A stretch of 64,000 nt of DNA, taken from positions 1 to 64,000 of the forward strand of contig JAFVGB010000015.1 of the NCBI GenBank assembly GCA_017475185.1. Reading direction: 5' to 3'. A program made the position numbers and the translations under genes. This document shows, piece by piece, positions 18,277 to 26,954 of the stretch. The stretch is from Clostridia bacterium. GTDB lineage: Bacteria; Bacillota_A; Clostridia; TANB77; CAG-508. Below the pieces are notes generated by a model. That model had not been told where the DNA came from. It made no database searches and saw nothing but the letters and a program-made list of their open reading frames with translations. How positions within the stretch are numbered: position 1 is the first letter of the stretch; every line of letters starts with the position of its first letter.

Positions 18277-18480
18277 ATGAAAGCAACAGGTGTTGTAAGA
18301 AGAATAGATGATTTAGGTAGAGTAGTAATCCCAAAAGAAATAAGAAAGACACTTCGAATAAAAGAAGGAGAACCGTTGTTACCCTCATTGGAAGTTTTGT
18401 ATAATCTTGAAATAAGCCTAAGAATGCTGATATATCAATATAAAGAGTGTAAGTCAATGAATACATATAGAAAGAGATAG
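18277..18480 (+). pseudogene. Truncated spoVT duplicate (AbrB domain fragment)
   Basis: The first 34 residues differ from full SpoVT at 19444 by one residue (Glu for Asp), covering the start of the AbrB DNA-binding domain. The frame then runs into unrelated sequence (LPSLEVLYNLEISLR..) and stops at 67 residues. The leader and ribosome site are intact, so it may still be expressed. A half AbrB domain could interfere by forming mixed dimers, but it is more simply a remnant of duplication. Confidence 0.75.
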
Positions 18481-18498
18481 TGCAATGCTATCTCTTTT
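18471..18498 (+). terminator. Terminator after the truncated spoVT
   Basis: AAAGAGATAG..CTATCTCTTTT hairpin with a short T-run, overlapping the stop codon. Confidence 0.75.
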
Positions 18499-18560
18499 CT
18501 TGACGAATTTTTTTTAATAATATATATTTTATGTATAGAAAATTTAGGAAGGTGATAGTT

Positions 18561-19340
18561 GTGAAATTTAATTTGTTTGGTAATATAAATAATCCAACAA
18601 TTATAATGTTATCAGGTTCATTTGCTCCGGGAAAAAGCATGGAAAATATTTATAATAAGATGAAAGATGAATTCTATATAATTGTTCCAGAATACACTGG
18701 ACACTATGAAGGAAGTGATGTATTTTCTACTAGAAAACAAGAGGCTGAAAAAATTAAGCAGTTTATTATTGAAAATAAAATTGTAAACATAAAGCTAATA
18801 TATGGTCAATCAATGGGAACAGAAATTGGAATGGAATTATTGTATCAATTATTAAGTAGTAATATTAAGGTCGAAAAAGCATTTTTTGATGGTGCTCCGT
18901 TTATCAAATTATCATATTTATATAAAAAGTTTATGTATTTTAAATTTAAAACAATGATTAATATGTTTAGAAATAAGACTATTGATGAAGTTATGAATTG
19001 GAAATTTCTAAAAAAATTCGCAGGAGATAAAGTTCAACAATTGCGACCAATGATTGAAAGTGTTATAAGCTGCAGTCCATATATGACTAATGATACAATA
19101 AAAAATGAAGTGGAATGCTGTTATACATTTAATTTTCCTAATATGACAGAGGAGATGCAAAAAAATATCTGCTTCTTTTATGGTGAAGATGAGAAAGCGT
19201 ATAAAACCTGTATAAATGGTGTTACAAAAGCATATCCAAAATCTAAAATTATAGTAAAAAAAGGTCATGGACATTTAACTTATGCTTGTGAATGCACAGA
19301 TGAATACATACATGAAATTATAAAATTTTTAAATGAGTAA
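18561..19340 (+). CDS. Alpha/beta hydrolase
   Basis: A 259-residue protein. The nucleophile elbow is GQSMG (about residues 86-90, fitting GxSxG). A late acid candidate lies in FFYGEDEKAY and the catalytic His in KKGHGHLTY. AGGAAGGTG lies six bases before the GTG start; the upstream ATG at 18531 has no ribosome site. There is no signal peptide. It is located between the truncated and the full spoVT copy, with a terminator of its own. The substrate is unknown. Confidence 0.8.
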   Translation: MKFNLFGNINNPTIIMLSGSFAPGKSMENIYNKMKDEFYIIVPEYTGHYEGSDVFSTRKQEAEKIKQFIIENKIVNIKLIYGQSMGTEIGMELLYQLLSSNIKVEKAFFDGAPFIKLSYLYKKFMYFKFKTMINMFRNKTIDEVMNWKFLKKFAGDKVQQLRPMIESVISCSPYMTNDTIKNEVECCYTFNFPNMTEEMQKNICFFYGEDEKAYKTCINGVTKAYPKSKIIVKKGHGHLTYACECTDEYIHEIIKFLNE

Positions 19341-19342
19341 TA

Positions 19343-19380
19343 CAAAAAACATTGAACAAATACTGTTCAATGTTTTTTGT
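19343..19380 (+). terminator. Terminator after the hydrolase gene
   Basis: AAAAAACATTGAAC..GTTCAATGTTTTTT; very similar to the terminator at 17291, and like it followed at once by a spoVT leader copy. Confidence 0.85.
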
Positions 19381-19443
19381 ATATTTTTGCATTTTCTTGT
19401 AATACTAACAATATAAAACTTTGAAAAACAAGGAGGAAAACAA
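19378..19443 (+). promoter_or_regulatory. spoVT leader copy 3, possible sigma-G promoter
   Basis: GTATA, a 17-base spacer and AATACTA resemble the sigma-G consensus (gHATR, about 18 bases, CATWHTA), and spoVT is a known sigma-G target. The downstream CAATATAAAACTTTGAAAA and AAGGAGGAAAACAA are shared with copy 2. This copy has no GGGACGG insertion and is presumably the original. Confidence 0.6.
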
Positions 19444-19998
19444 ATGAAAGCAACAGGTGTTGTAAGAAGAATAGATGATTTAGGTAGAGTAGTTATACCA
19501 AAAGAAATAAGAAAAACACTTCGAATTAAAGAAGGAGATCCACTAGAAATATTCACAGACAAAGAAGGTGAAATAATACTAAAAAAATATTCCCCAATCG
19601 GAGAACTATCAGAATTTGCAACAGAATATGCGGAAACATTAGCAAAAACAACAGGACACATTGCATGCATAACAGATAAAGACACAGTAATTGCAGTGTC
19701 AGGAGGTTCAAAAAAAGAATATTTAGAACAAGGAATAAGCCCTGAATTAGAGCAAATAATGGATGATAAAGAAAATTATACAAGTAAAGAAAACAATGAT
19801 GTTTCAATTCCAATTACAAAAAACGAAAACAATAGCAAGAAAAATAATGCACAAGTCGTATATCCAATTATTGCAGATGGAGATGTAATAGGAACAGTTA
19901 TATTATTATCAAAAGATGAAAACACAAAAATGTCTGAAGTTGAACAAAAAGTAGTACAATCAGCAGCAAGTTTTTTAGGAACACAAATGGAATTATAG
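19444..19998 (+). CDS. spoVT: Stage V sporulation regulator SpoVT
   Basis: 184 residues. The N-terminal AbrB swapped-hairpin domain (1-50) has MKATGVVRRIDDLGRVVIPK and EGDPLEIF. The rest is the GAF-like C-terminal domain, ending SAASFLGTQMEL. SpoVT controls forespore genes late in sporulation. AAGGAGG precedes the ATG. It has the usual family length and is followed by a strong terminator. The neighbouring copies show that its 5' region has been duplicated twice. Confidence 0.93.
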   Translation: MKATGVVRRIDDLGRVVIPKEIRKTLRIKEGDPLEIFTDKEGEIILKKYSPIGELSEFATEYAETLAKTTGHIACITDKDTVIAVSGGSKKEYLEQGISPELEQIMDDKENYTSKENNDVSIPITKNENNSKKNNAQVVYPIIADGDVIGTVILLSKDENTKMSEVEQKVVQSAASFLGTQMEL

Positions 19999-20000
19999 TA

Positions 20001-20047
20001 AAAAGAGACTAAAATAAATTTAAATTAATTTATTTTGGTCTTTTTTA
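20001..20047 (+). terminator. Terminator of spoVT
   Basis: AAAAGAGACTAAAATAAATT / AATTTATTTTGGTCTTTTTT hairpin with T-run. Confidence 0.85.
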
Positions 20048-20091
20048 TTGTTATTAAAGTATTATTTAGTTAAAATGGATACAAAATTAAA

Positions 20092-20120
20092 TTGACAATT
20101 TACATAACATGTAGTATAAT
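20092..20120 (+). promoter_or_regulatory. Consensus sigma-A promoter
   Basis: TTGACA (20092-20097), a 17-base spacer and TATAAT (20115-20120): full consensus at both boxes. The leader contains GAGTG..CACTC and AGGC..GCCT stems. Confidence 0.85.
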
Positions 20121-20212
20121 TTAAGAATACTATTTTAAGAGTGAGATTAGGCTATTGCCTATATTTAGCTTTTACACCACTCATCTTATTATTACGAAAG
20201 GACCTGAACATT

Positions 20213-20689
20213 ATGAGTATAAGAAAAATCAAAAAAATATTCTCACTGTTATTTTCTGCTATTATAATAGCAGTAGCATTTTGCAGTTGTGAAGCAACAC
20301 CAGAATCATCTAATGATGCAGCTTTTGGCACATATGTAGAATATGGTTATCAGCAACTGTGCAAATCATTTAGAGAAAATGGTCGAGCTGACCCTCAAAT
20401 AATGAAATCCGGAAAACCAGATAGATTTACTCCAATGAGATATGTAAATGACTTTGAAGGAGATACCGAACATAATGAAGTTATTTCATTATTAGATGTT
20501 TTTCCTGAACATGAGTATTATGTGTGTACCAAAGATGGAATTATATATCAAATGAGTGTAATTTATGATATTGATTATAACAGGTATAATGCATATTCTT
20601 CTGAAATTCCGAAGGAACGCAAAGCAACTATATGGGGGTACAATCCAACCACTAACGAGTGCTACAATGTAATTCATTATGATTTTTAA
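20213..20689 (+). CDS. Putative lipoprotein, orphan
   Basis: A 158-residue protein. A basic start (MSIRKIKKIF) and hydrophobic run (SLLFSAIIIAVAFC) end in a lipobox-like FCSC, so Cys near residue 22 is the likely lipid-anchored first residue. The remainder is an unrecognised external domain. AAAGGA lies ten bases before this ATG; a longer upstream frame would include the leader and is unlikely. It stands alone, with a consensus promoter and a strong terminator, like the other orphan units in the window. Confidence 0.65.
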   Translation: MSIRKIKKIFSLLFSAIIIAVAFCSCEATPESSNDAAFGTYVEYGYQQLCKSFRENGRADPQIMKSGKPDRFTPMRYVNDFEGDTEHNEVISLLDVFPEHEYYVCTKDGIIYQMSVIYDIDYNRYNAYSSEIPKERKATIWGYNPTTNECYNVIHYDF

Positions 20690-20690
20690 A

Positions 20691-20730
20691 ATAAGAAAGG
20701 CTACAAAAAAGTGGCCTTTCTTATTTTTTT
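20691..20730 (+). terminator. Terminator of the lipoprotein gene
   Basis: AATAAGAAAGGC..GCCTTTCTTATT stem with long T-run. Confidence 0.9.
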
Positions 20731-20845
20731 CATTTATATTACAGAAATATTAAATTTATATTACAATTTGTAATATTTGTTACAAAATAAAAATTATATG
20801 TTATCATATAATTAAGAAATAGTGGGAGTAAGAGAGGAGCAAAAT

Positions 20846-21292
20846 ATGGGGAATTATACGAATGAAAAGGGTTTAGTAGTTGTTCAAGACAACTTTTTAA
20901 CTAAAATTAAAAATTTTTTTGCTAAAGCTTTTTTTAATAGAAAAGCCAGATATGAAGAAATAGAAATTGAAGATGAAACAGTAAACGAAGAAAATAATAT
21001 TCAAACTTTTGAGCAAAATGAGCCTGAACCAAAAGAAAGAAAGCTGTATAATTTTGATGCAGATATAAATGATGAAGAATGGCCAGGTGATAAAAATATG
21101 AATGATGATGAGAAAAATGTAGATAATATTGAAAATGATAATAATGAAGTTAATGAGCAAACTATGGAAGAATATTATGAAAAAGAAGAAATATATAGTG
21201 AGGCTTATAGGGAAAAACAAGAAATTGAGCAAAAGTTATTAAATTATTATGAAAGCATAAAAAAGCGGAATTTAGTTTTTAGAAAGAAATAA
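20846..21292 (+). CDS. Acidic orphan protein
   Basis: A 148-residue, very acidic protein, beginning MGNYTNEKGLVVVQDNF and rich in Glu, Asp and Asn. AGAGGAG lies six bases before the ATG; the GTG at 20822 overlaps the ribosome site. Not recognised. Codon 141 (21266) is an in-frame CGG. In the zero frame the protein ends RNLVFRKK; with a +1 shift at CGG it would end G-I after two codons. Either reading gives a nearly complete protein, so this codon is a weak exception to CGG avoidance. Confidence 0.65.
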   Translation: MGNYTNEKGLVVVQDNFLTKIKNFFAKAFFNRKARYEEIEIEDETVNEENNIQTFEQNEPEPKERKLYNFDADINDEEWPGDKNMNDDEKNVDNIENDNNEVNEQTMEEYYEKEEIYSEAYREKQEIEQKLLNYYESIKKRNLVFRKK

Positions 21293-21355
21293 AACTATTA
21301 AGATTTTGTAGCTTTTAAGTTCGCGAATAAATTTTATAAAACAAGGAAAAAATAG

Positions 21356-21387
21356 GAAAGAATACTTGAAAAGTATTCTTTTTTATT
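21356..21387 (+). terminator. Terminator before gap operon
   Basis: GAATACTT / AAGTATTC stem with TTTTTT behind it. Confidence 0.85.
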
Positions 21388-21459
21388 ATACAATGATTTT
21401 GGCTTACGTATAGGCAATTTTTAGTGATGCAAAAAATGCATCGGAAGGAGGAATTTTTT

Positions 21460-22476
21460 ATGTCAGTTAAAGTAGCCATTAATGGATTTGGACGTATAGG
21501 ACGTCTAGCATTTAGACAAATGTTTGGAGCAGAAGGGTATGAAATCGTTGCGATTAATGATTTAACAAGCCCAAAAATGTTAGCTCACTTATTAAAATAT
21601 GATTCTGCACAAGGAACATATGCAAAGAAAGATACAGTAGTAGCAGGAGAAGATTCAATAACTGTTGATGGAAAAGAAATAAAAATATATTCAATGAAAG
21701 AAGCTAAAGATTTACCTTGGGGAGAAATAGGAGTTGATGTAGTTCTTGAATGTACAGGATTCTACACTAGCAAAGAAAAAGCCCAAGCACATATAGATGC
21801 AGGAGCTAAAAAGGTAGTTATTTCAGCACCAGCTGGAAGTGATTTACCAACAGTAGTTTTCGGCGTAAATGAAAATATATTAAAACCAGAAGATACAATA
21901 ATTTCAGCAGCATCATGTACAACAAACTGTTTAGCACCAATGGCAAATGCGCTAAATAATTATGCACCAATTCAATCAGGAATCATGTCAACAATACATG
22001 CATACACAGGAGACCAAATGTTATTAGATGGTCCACACAGAAAAGGTGATTTAAGAAGAGCAAGAGCTGCAGCATGCAACATAGTTCCTAACTCAACAGG
22101 AGCTGCAAAAGCAATAGGATTAGTTATTCCTGAATTAAATGGAAAATTAATAGGATCAGCTCAAAGAGTTCCAGTTCCAACAGGATCTACAACAATTTTA
22201 ACAGCTGTTGTTAAAGGTGAAGATATCACACCAGACTCAATCAATGCAGCAATGAAAGCAGCAGCAAATGATTCTTATGGTTACACAGATGAACCATTAG
22301 TTTCATCAGACATTATAGGTATTACTTATGGTTCATTGTTTGATGCAACTCAAACATTAGTTACAAAAATAGAAGATGGATTATATCAAGTTCAAGTAGT
22401 TGCTTGGTATGATAACGAAAATTCTTATACTAGCCAAATGGTTAGAACTATCAAATATTTTGCTGAATTAAATTAA
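21460..22476 (+). CDS. gap: Glyceraldehyde-3-phosphate dehydrogenase
   Basis: A 338-residue glycolytic enzyme that makes 1,3-bisphosphoglycerate with NAD. NAD-binding [13 protein letters not shown] at the start, catalytic [10 protein letters not shown] (Cys at about 154), and the phosphate-site segments [10 protein letters not shown] and [11 protein letters not shown] are present; the end is [26 protein letters not shown] precedes this ATG, and a small GATGC/GCATC hairpin lies in the leader. It is the first gene of a glycolysis/isoprenoid cluster. No CggR gene is next to it, unlike many Firmicutes. Confidence 0.96.
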   Translation: MSVKVAINGFGRIGRLAFRQMFGAEGYEIVAINDLTSPKMLAHLLKYDSAQGTYAKKDTVVAGEDSITVDGKEIKIYSMKEAKDLPWGEIGVDVVLECTGFYTSKEKAQAHIDAGAKKVVISAPAGSDLPTVVFGVNENILKPEDTIISAASCTTNCLAPMANALNNYAPIQSGIMSTIHAYTGDQMLLDGPHRKGDLRRARAAACNIVPNSTGAAKAIGLVIPELNGKLIGSAQRVPVPTGSTTILTAVVKGEDITPDSINAAMKAAANDSYGYTDEPLVSSDIIGITYGSLFDATQTLVTKIEDGLYQVQVVAWYDNENSYTSQMVRTIKYFAELN

Positions 22477-22479
22477 TAT

Positions 22480-22597
22480 GTGACACATTTGGGGACGGAC
22501 TCATTTTGTGTCAAAAATGACACAATCAGGGACGGTCTTAAAGACAAAAAACCGTCCCTGGTTTTAAAAATTTAAAATTTTCTCCGTCCAAAATTAA
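22480..22597. repeat. Tandem GGGACGG elements between gap and pgk
   Basis: Contains TGACACATTTGGGGACGGAC, TGTGTCAAAAATGACACA, AGGGACGGT, ACCGTCCCT and a last CTCCGTCC half, so at least two units are nested. The flanking word here is TGACACA/TGTGTCA. Confidence 0.8.
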
Positions 22598-22622
22598 AAA
22601 ACGAAAGAGGTGCTTGTAAATA

Positions 22623-23810
22623 ATGAACAAGAAAACTGTTAAAGATATAGATTTAAAAGGAAAGAAAGTTATTGTTAGATGTGACTTTAACGTTCCTTTA
22701 GATGAAAACAAAAACATCACTGACAATAGAAGAATTGTTGGTGCTTTAGACACTATTAAATATTTATTAGATAATGATGCTAAAGTTATTTTAATGTCTC
22801 ACTTAGGAAGACCAAAGGGAGAGGTTAAACCAGAGTTTTCATTAAAGCCAGTTGCGGACGAATTATCAAGATTACTTGATAGACCAGTTAAATTAGCAAC
22901 AGACATAATAGGAGAAAGCGCTAAAACATTAACAGCAAACATGGCTGAGGGTGATGTTGTTTTACTTGAAAATGTTAGATATGATGCTAGAGAAGAAAAA
23001 AATGATTTAGACTTTGCTAAAGAGTTAGCTTCAATGGCAGATATATATGTAAATGATGCATTTGGAACAGCACACAGAGCACATAGCTCAACAGCTGGAA
23101 TTGCAGAATTTTTACCAGCAGTATCAGGATTTTTAATGGAAAAAGAAATCAATTTCTTAGGAACAGCATTAGAAAATCCAGAAAGACCATTTGTTGCAAT
23201 TTTAGGAGGAGCAAAAGTTTCAGATAAAATTGCTGTAATTGATAATTTGTTAGGAAAAGTTGATTCTCTAATAATTGGTGGAGCTATGGCAAATACATTT
23301 ATTAAAGCTATGGGATATAATGTTGGAAAATCTTTATGCGAAGATGATAAATTAGATTTAGCTAAAGAATTAATGGAAAAGGCTAAAACTAAAGGAGTTA
23401 AACTAATTCTACCAATAGATGCAAAATTAGGAAAAGAATTTGATAAAAATACAGAAAGCCAAATTGTTGATATAGCAAATGTTCCAGATGATTGGAGTAT
23501 TTTTGATGTGGGACCTAAGACAATTGAACTATACAAAAATGAATTAGAAAATGCTAAAACAGTAGTATGGAACGGACCTGTTGGATTATTTGAATTTGAT
23601 CAATTTGCTATTGGAACAAATTCAGTTGCAAGCATATTAGCTTCATTAAATAATGCTACAACAATTATTGGTGGAGGAGATTCTGCAGCAGCTGTTGAAA
23701 AATCAGGATTAGCGGATAAGATGACTCATATTTCAACAGGTGGAGGAGCTTCATTGGAATTCTTAGAAGGTAAGAAGTTACCAGGGGTTGAATGTTTACA
23801 AGATAAATAG
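22623..23810 (+). CDS. pgk: Phosphoglycerate kinase
   Basis: A 395-residue enzyme that transfers phosphate from 1,3-bisphosphoglycerate to ADP. The family signature [18 protein letters not shown] is near the start, with SHLGRPKG and the nucleotide-site [11 protein letters not shown] and [13 protein letters not shown] near the end. AAAGAGGTG precedes the ATG. It is separated from gap by a repeat element and followed, 16 bases on, by a small WYL-like gene. Confidence 0.96.
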   Translation: MNKKTVKDIDLKGKKVIVRCDFNVPLDENKNITDNRRIVGALDTIKYLLDNDAKVILMSHLGRPKGEVKPEFSLKPVADELSRLLDRPVKLATDIIGESAKTLTANMAEGDVVLLENVRYDAREEKNDLDFAKELASMADIYVNDAFGTAHRAHSSTAGIAEFLPAVSGFLMEKEINFLGTALENPERPFVAILGGAKVSDKIAVIDNLLGKVDSLIIGGAMANTFIKAMGYNVGKSLCEDDKLDLAKELMEKAKTKGVKLILPIDAKLGKEFDKNTESQIVDIANVPDDWSIFDVGPKTIELYKNELENAKTVVWNGPVGLFEFDQFAIGTNSVASILASLNNATTIIGGGDSAAAVEKSGLADKMTHISTGGGASLEFLEGKKLPGVECLQDK

Positions 23811-23826
23811 TAATTCGGAGGAAAAT

Positions 23827-24033
23827 ATGGATTTTAGTGATAATCAAAAAGTTAAAATATTATATACAAATTGGAAAGGTGTAACATCTTATAGAAACAT
23901 AGTTCCAAAATCAGTCGAATTTAAATCAACAGAATGGCATCCAGAAGAACAATGGATATTAAATGCTTTTGACGTTGATAAACAGGCAGATAGAGGATTT
24001 GCATTAAAAGATATAAAAGAATGGAGTGTTTAA
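23827..24033 (+). CDS. Small WYL-like protein
   Basis: A 68-residue protein with the pattern VKILYTNWKGVTSYRNIVP, then EWHPEEQWILNAFDVDKQ and RGFALKDIKEW, which resembles a single WYL-type SH3-like domain without a DNA-binding part. Short proteins of this kind are known in bacteria and phages, from memory. AGGAGG precedes the ATG. Its place inside the glycolytic cluster, between pgk and tpiA, suggests a co-transcribed ligand-binding or regulatory role, but this is not established. Confidence 0.65.
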   Translation: MDFSDNQKVKILYTNWKGVTSYRNIVPKSVEFKSTEWHPEEQWILNAFDVDKQADRGFALKDIKEWSV

Positions 24034-24037
24034 TAAA

Positions 24038-24102
24038 TTTTAAATTTTTTAGGATAACTATTCCTAATTTAAAAAATTTAAAAAAATCTCCGTCCCCGAT
24101 TT
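24038..24102. repeat. GGGACGG family half element
   Basis: AT-rich inverted stretch ending in ATCTCCGTCCCC; the left GGGACGG arm is degenerate. It lies just before the tpiA ribosome site and resembles the copy at 921. Confidence 0.5.
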
Positions 24103-24118
24103 AAAAGGAGGAACAAAA

Positions 24119-24871
24119 ATGAGAAGAAAAGTAATTGCAGGAAACTGGAAAATGAACATGCTTCCAAATGAAGCAATGGCATGCATAGAACAATTAGCAA
24201 GTTTGGTAAAAGACACAGAAAACGAAGTAATTCTATGTGTACCATATACAGACCTATTTTACAGCCTATTAACAGCACAAGGAACAAACATCAAAATAGG
24301 AGCACAAAACATGCACTTTGAAGAAAAAGGTGCATTTACAGGAGAAGTTTCAGGACCAATGCTAAAATGCATAGGCGTAGAATATGTAATCATTGGTCAC
24401 TCAGAAAGAAGACAATATTTCGCTGAAACAGATGAAACTGTGAATAAAAAAATTAAAGCAGCATTAGCAAATGAATTAAAACCAATCGTATGTGTTGGTG
24501 AAACTTTAGAACAACGTGAATCAGGAAAAGCAGAAGAAGTATTTACAACACAAACACGTAAGGCTTTTGAAGGATTATCAGCTGAAGATGCTAAAAAAGT
24601 AATAATTGCATATGAACCAATCTGGGCCATAGGAACAGGAAAAACAGCAACATCAGAAGATGCAAACAATAGTGTAAAAGCAATTAGAAATGAAATAAGA
24701 AGCCTATATGGAGATGAAGTTGCAGATGAAATAATCATCCAATATGGAGGAAGTGTTAAATCTTCAAATGCAAAAGAATTATTTACAACATCAGACATAG
24801 ATGGTGGATTAGTTGGTGGAGCAAGTTTAAAAGCTGATGAATTTGCAAAAATAGTCAATTATATGAATTAA
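24119..24871 (+). CDS. tpiA: Triosephosphate isomerase
   Basis: A 250-residue TIM barrel that interconverts DHAP and glyceraldehyde 3-phosphate. AGNWKMNML contains the first active-site Asn/Lys, IIGHSERRQYF the catalytic His, and AYEPIWAIGTGKTAT the catalytic Glu; QYGGSVKSSNA and GLVGGASL bind phosphate. AGGAGG precedes the ATG. Confidence 0.96.
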   Translation: MRRKVIAGNWKMNMLPNEAMACIEQLASLVKDTENEVILCVPYTDLFYSLLTAQGTNIKIGAQNMHFEEKGAFTGEVSGPMLKCIGVEYVIIGHSERRQYFAETDETVNKKIKAALANELKPIVCVGETLEQRESGKAEEVFTTQTRKAFEGLSAEDAKKVIIAYEPIWAIGTGKTATSEDANNSVKAIRNEIRSLYGDEVADEIIIQYGGSVKSSNAKELFTTSDIDGGLVGGASLKADEFAKIVNYMN

Positions 24872-24898
24872 ATTAAGTATAAAAAAGAACAGTTCTAA

Positions 24899-24968
24899 TG
24901 AAACATTTGGGGACGGTCTTAAAATGTTTCAAAAATGAAACAAAACAAGACCGTCCCCAAATGTTTCA
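24899..24968. repeat. GGGACGG element, complete
   Basis: TGAAACATTTGGGGACGGTC and GACCGTCCCCAAATGTTTCA are perfect outer arms, with TGTTTC/GAAACA inner arms. This is the cleanest copy and defines the family: outer word, GGGGACGGTC, inner word, then the mirror image. Confidence 0.85.
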
Positions 24969-25001
24969 AGTGCTGTTCAAAATAAAAATGGAGAAATAAA
25001 T

Positions 25002-26063
25002 ATGAATAAAAGAATAAATACAAAAAAAATTATGGTAAGAGATGTTCAAATAGGTGGAAATAATGAAGTTATTATTCAATCTATGACTAATACAAAAACT
25101 AAAGATGTTCAAAGTACTGTAAATCAAATATTACAATTAGAAGATGCTGGTTGTAAAATTATTAGAGTTGCTTGTCTAGATTTAGAAGATGCAAAAGCAA
25201 TAAAGGAAATAAAGGAAAAAATTCATATACCAATAGTTGCAGACATACATTTTGACTATAAAATTGCACTTCAAGCAATTGAAAGTGGAGTTGACAAAAT
25301 ACGTATAAATCCAGGTAATATTGGTGATGAAGAAAAAGTAAAAAAAGTTGTGGAAGCATGTAAAGAACACAAAATTCCTATTCGTATAGGTGTAAATGGT
25401 GGTTCGTTAGAAAAGGATTTACTTGTTGATGGTAAGCCAACAGCTAAAGGAATGGTTGAAAGTGCAAGAAGACATGTTGAAATTTTAGAAAAATTAGATT
25501 TTCATGATATATGTATTTCATTAAAAGCCTCAGATTTAGATTTATGTATTGCAGCATATGAAGAAGCTGCAAAAACTTTTGAGTATCCACTTCATTTAGG
25601 AATCACAGAGGCTGGAACAGCTTTTAGTGGGACAATAAAATCTAGTATAGGTCTTGGAGTTTTACTAAGAGAAGGAATTGGAAATACAATTAGAGTTTCA
25701 TTATCAGATGATCCAATAGAGGAAATAAAAGTTGCAAAAGAAATCTTAAAAGATTGTGGATTATATAATAAATCTCCTAAATTAATTGCATGTCCAACTT
25801 GTGGAAGAACTCAAATTGATTTGATTCCAATGGCAAAAGAAGTTGAGAAATTTCTTCAAGGATTAGAAGCTGACATTACAGTTGCTGTAATGGGATGTGC
25901 TGTAAATGGACCAGGTGAGGCTAGAAATGCTGATATTGGAATTGCTGGAGGTATAAAAGAAGGTTTATTATTTAAAAAAGGAGAAATAATAAGAAAAGTT
26001 AAACAAGAAGAAATAGTAAATGTACTAAAAGAAGAAATCTTAGAAATGATAAAAAATGTATAG
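25002..26063 (+). CDS. ispG: 4-hydroxy-3-methylbut-2-enyl diphosphate synthase
   Basis: The 353-residue GcpE enzyme of the MEP isoprenoid pathway converts MEcPP to HMBPP using a 4Fe-4S cluster. An N-terminal TIM barrel ([39 protein letters not shown]) is followed by the cluster domain with [10 protein letters not shown] and CAVNGPGEA. It lies 15 bases before ispH. Confidence 0.95.
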   Translation: MNKRINTKKIMVRDVQIGGNNEVIIQSMTNTKTKDVQSTVNQILQLEDAGCKIIRVACLDLEDAKAIKEIKEKIHIPIVADIHFDYKIALQAIESGVDKIRINPGNIGDEEKVKKVVEACKEHKIPIRIGVNGGSLEKDLLVDGKPTAKGMVESARRHVEILEKLDFHDICISLKASDLDLCIAAYEEAAKTFEYPLHLGITEAGTAFSGTIKSSIGLGVLLREGIGNTIRVSLSDDPIEEIKVAKEILKDCGLYNKSPKLIACPTCGRTQIDLIPMAKEVEKFLQGLEADITVAVMGCAVNGPGEARNADIGIAGGIKEGLLFKKGEIIRKVKQEEIVNVLKEEILEMIKNV

Positions 26064-26078
26064 GAGGCCTTTTAATTT

Positions 26079-26927
26079 ATGGAAATAGTTTTAGGCAAAA
26101 CTGCTGGATTTTGTTATGGAGTAAGAAATGCAGTGATGAATGCAGAAGAAAAATTAAGAGAACATAAAAATGTAAGTTGTTTAGGTGAATTAGTTCACAA
26201 TGGAGAAGTTATAAAAAAACTTGAAAAACTTGGTATGAATGTTGTAGAAAAAATTGAAGATGCAAATGAAAAGGTTATTATAAGAGCACATGGTATTGCA
26301 AAGGAAATATATGAAAAGGCAAAAAAGCTTAATATTGAAATATTTGATTTTACTTGTCCAAGTGTTTTAAAAATTCATAAAATTGCTGAAGAATATGCAA
26401 ATAAAGGTTATTACATTTTTTTGATTGGTGGAAAGAAACATCCTGAAACATTGGGAACAATTAGTTTTTGTGGGAAAAATTCATATTTATTAGAAAATGA
26501 AGAAGATATAAATGAAGCAATTGAAAATTTAAAACAATCTAAAATAAAGAAATTATTTATTATAGTTCAAACTACATTTAGTTTAGAAAAATTTGAAATA
26601 ATGATAAATGATATTAAAAATAAATTAAACAATGATATTGAATTAGAAGTAAAAAATACAATTTGCAATGCTACAAAAATAAGACAAGAGGAAACTTTAG
26701 ATATTTCAAAAAATGTAGAATGCATGATAATTATTGGTGGTAAAAATAGCTCAAATACAAAAAAATTATATGAGATTGCAAAAGAAAACTGCGAAAATAC
26801 TTATATTGTTGAAACAAAAGATGAATTAGAGTTGGAAAAATTAAAAAAATGTGATAGAATAGGTATTATGGCAGGCGCATCAACACCTGATGAAAGTATT
26901 AATGAAGTGATTAGTGCTTTAAGTTAA
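26079..26927 (+). CDS. ispH: 4-hydroxy-3-methylbut-2-enyl diphosphate reductase
   Basis: The 282-residue LytB enzyme, last step of the MEP pathway, makes IPP and DMAPP. The three cluster Cys lie in GFCYGVRNAV, FDFTCPSV and NTICNAT; substrate residues are in RAHGIAKE and the end has AGASTPDESI. AGGAGG precedes the ATG. It lacks the C-terminal S1 repeats found in some clostridial fusions. Confidence 0.95.
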   Translation: MEIVLGKTAGFCYGVRNAVMNAEEKLREHKNVSCLGELVHNGEVIKKLEKLGMNVVEKIEDANEKVIIRAHGIAKEIYEKAKKLNIEIFDFTCPSVLKIHKIAEEYANKGYYIFLIGGKKHPETLGTISFCGKNSYLLENEEDINEAIENLKQSKIKKLFIIVQTTFSLEKFEIMINDIKNKLNNDIELEVKNTICNATKIRQEETLDISKNVECMIIIGGKNSSNTKKLYEIAKENCENTYIVETKDELELEKLKKCDRIGIMAGASTPDESINEVISALS

Positions 26928-26954
26928 TGTATTTAGTAGGAAGGGAACAATAAA

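Noticed and set aside
20846..21292. CGG reassigned to another amino acid (for example Trp or Gln)
   Set aside because: Reassignment would keep the zero frame and could not repair the five genes, which need one base skipped.
22799..23536. Long reverse frame opposite pgk
   Set aside because: Antisense shadow of a clearly real gene; Ser/Phe/Leu-rich composition.
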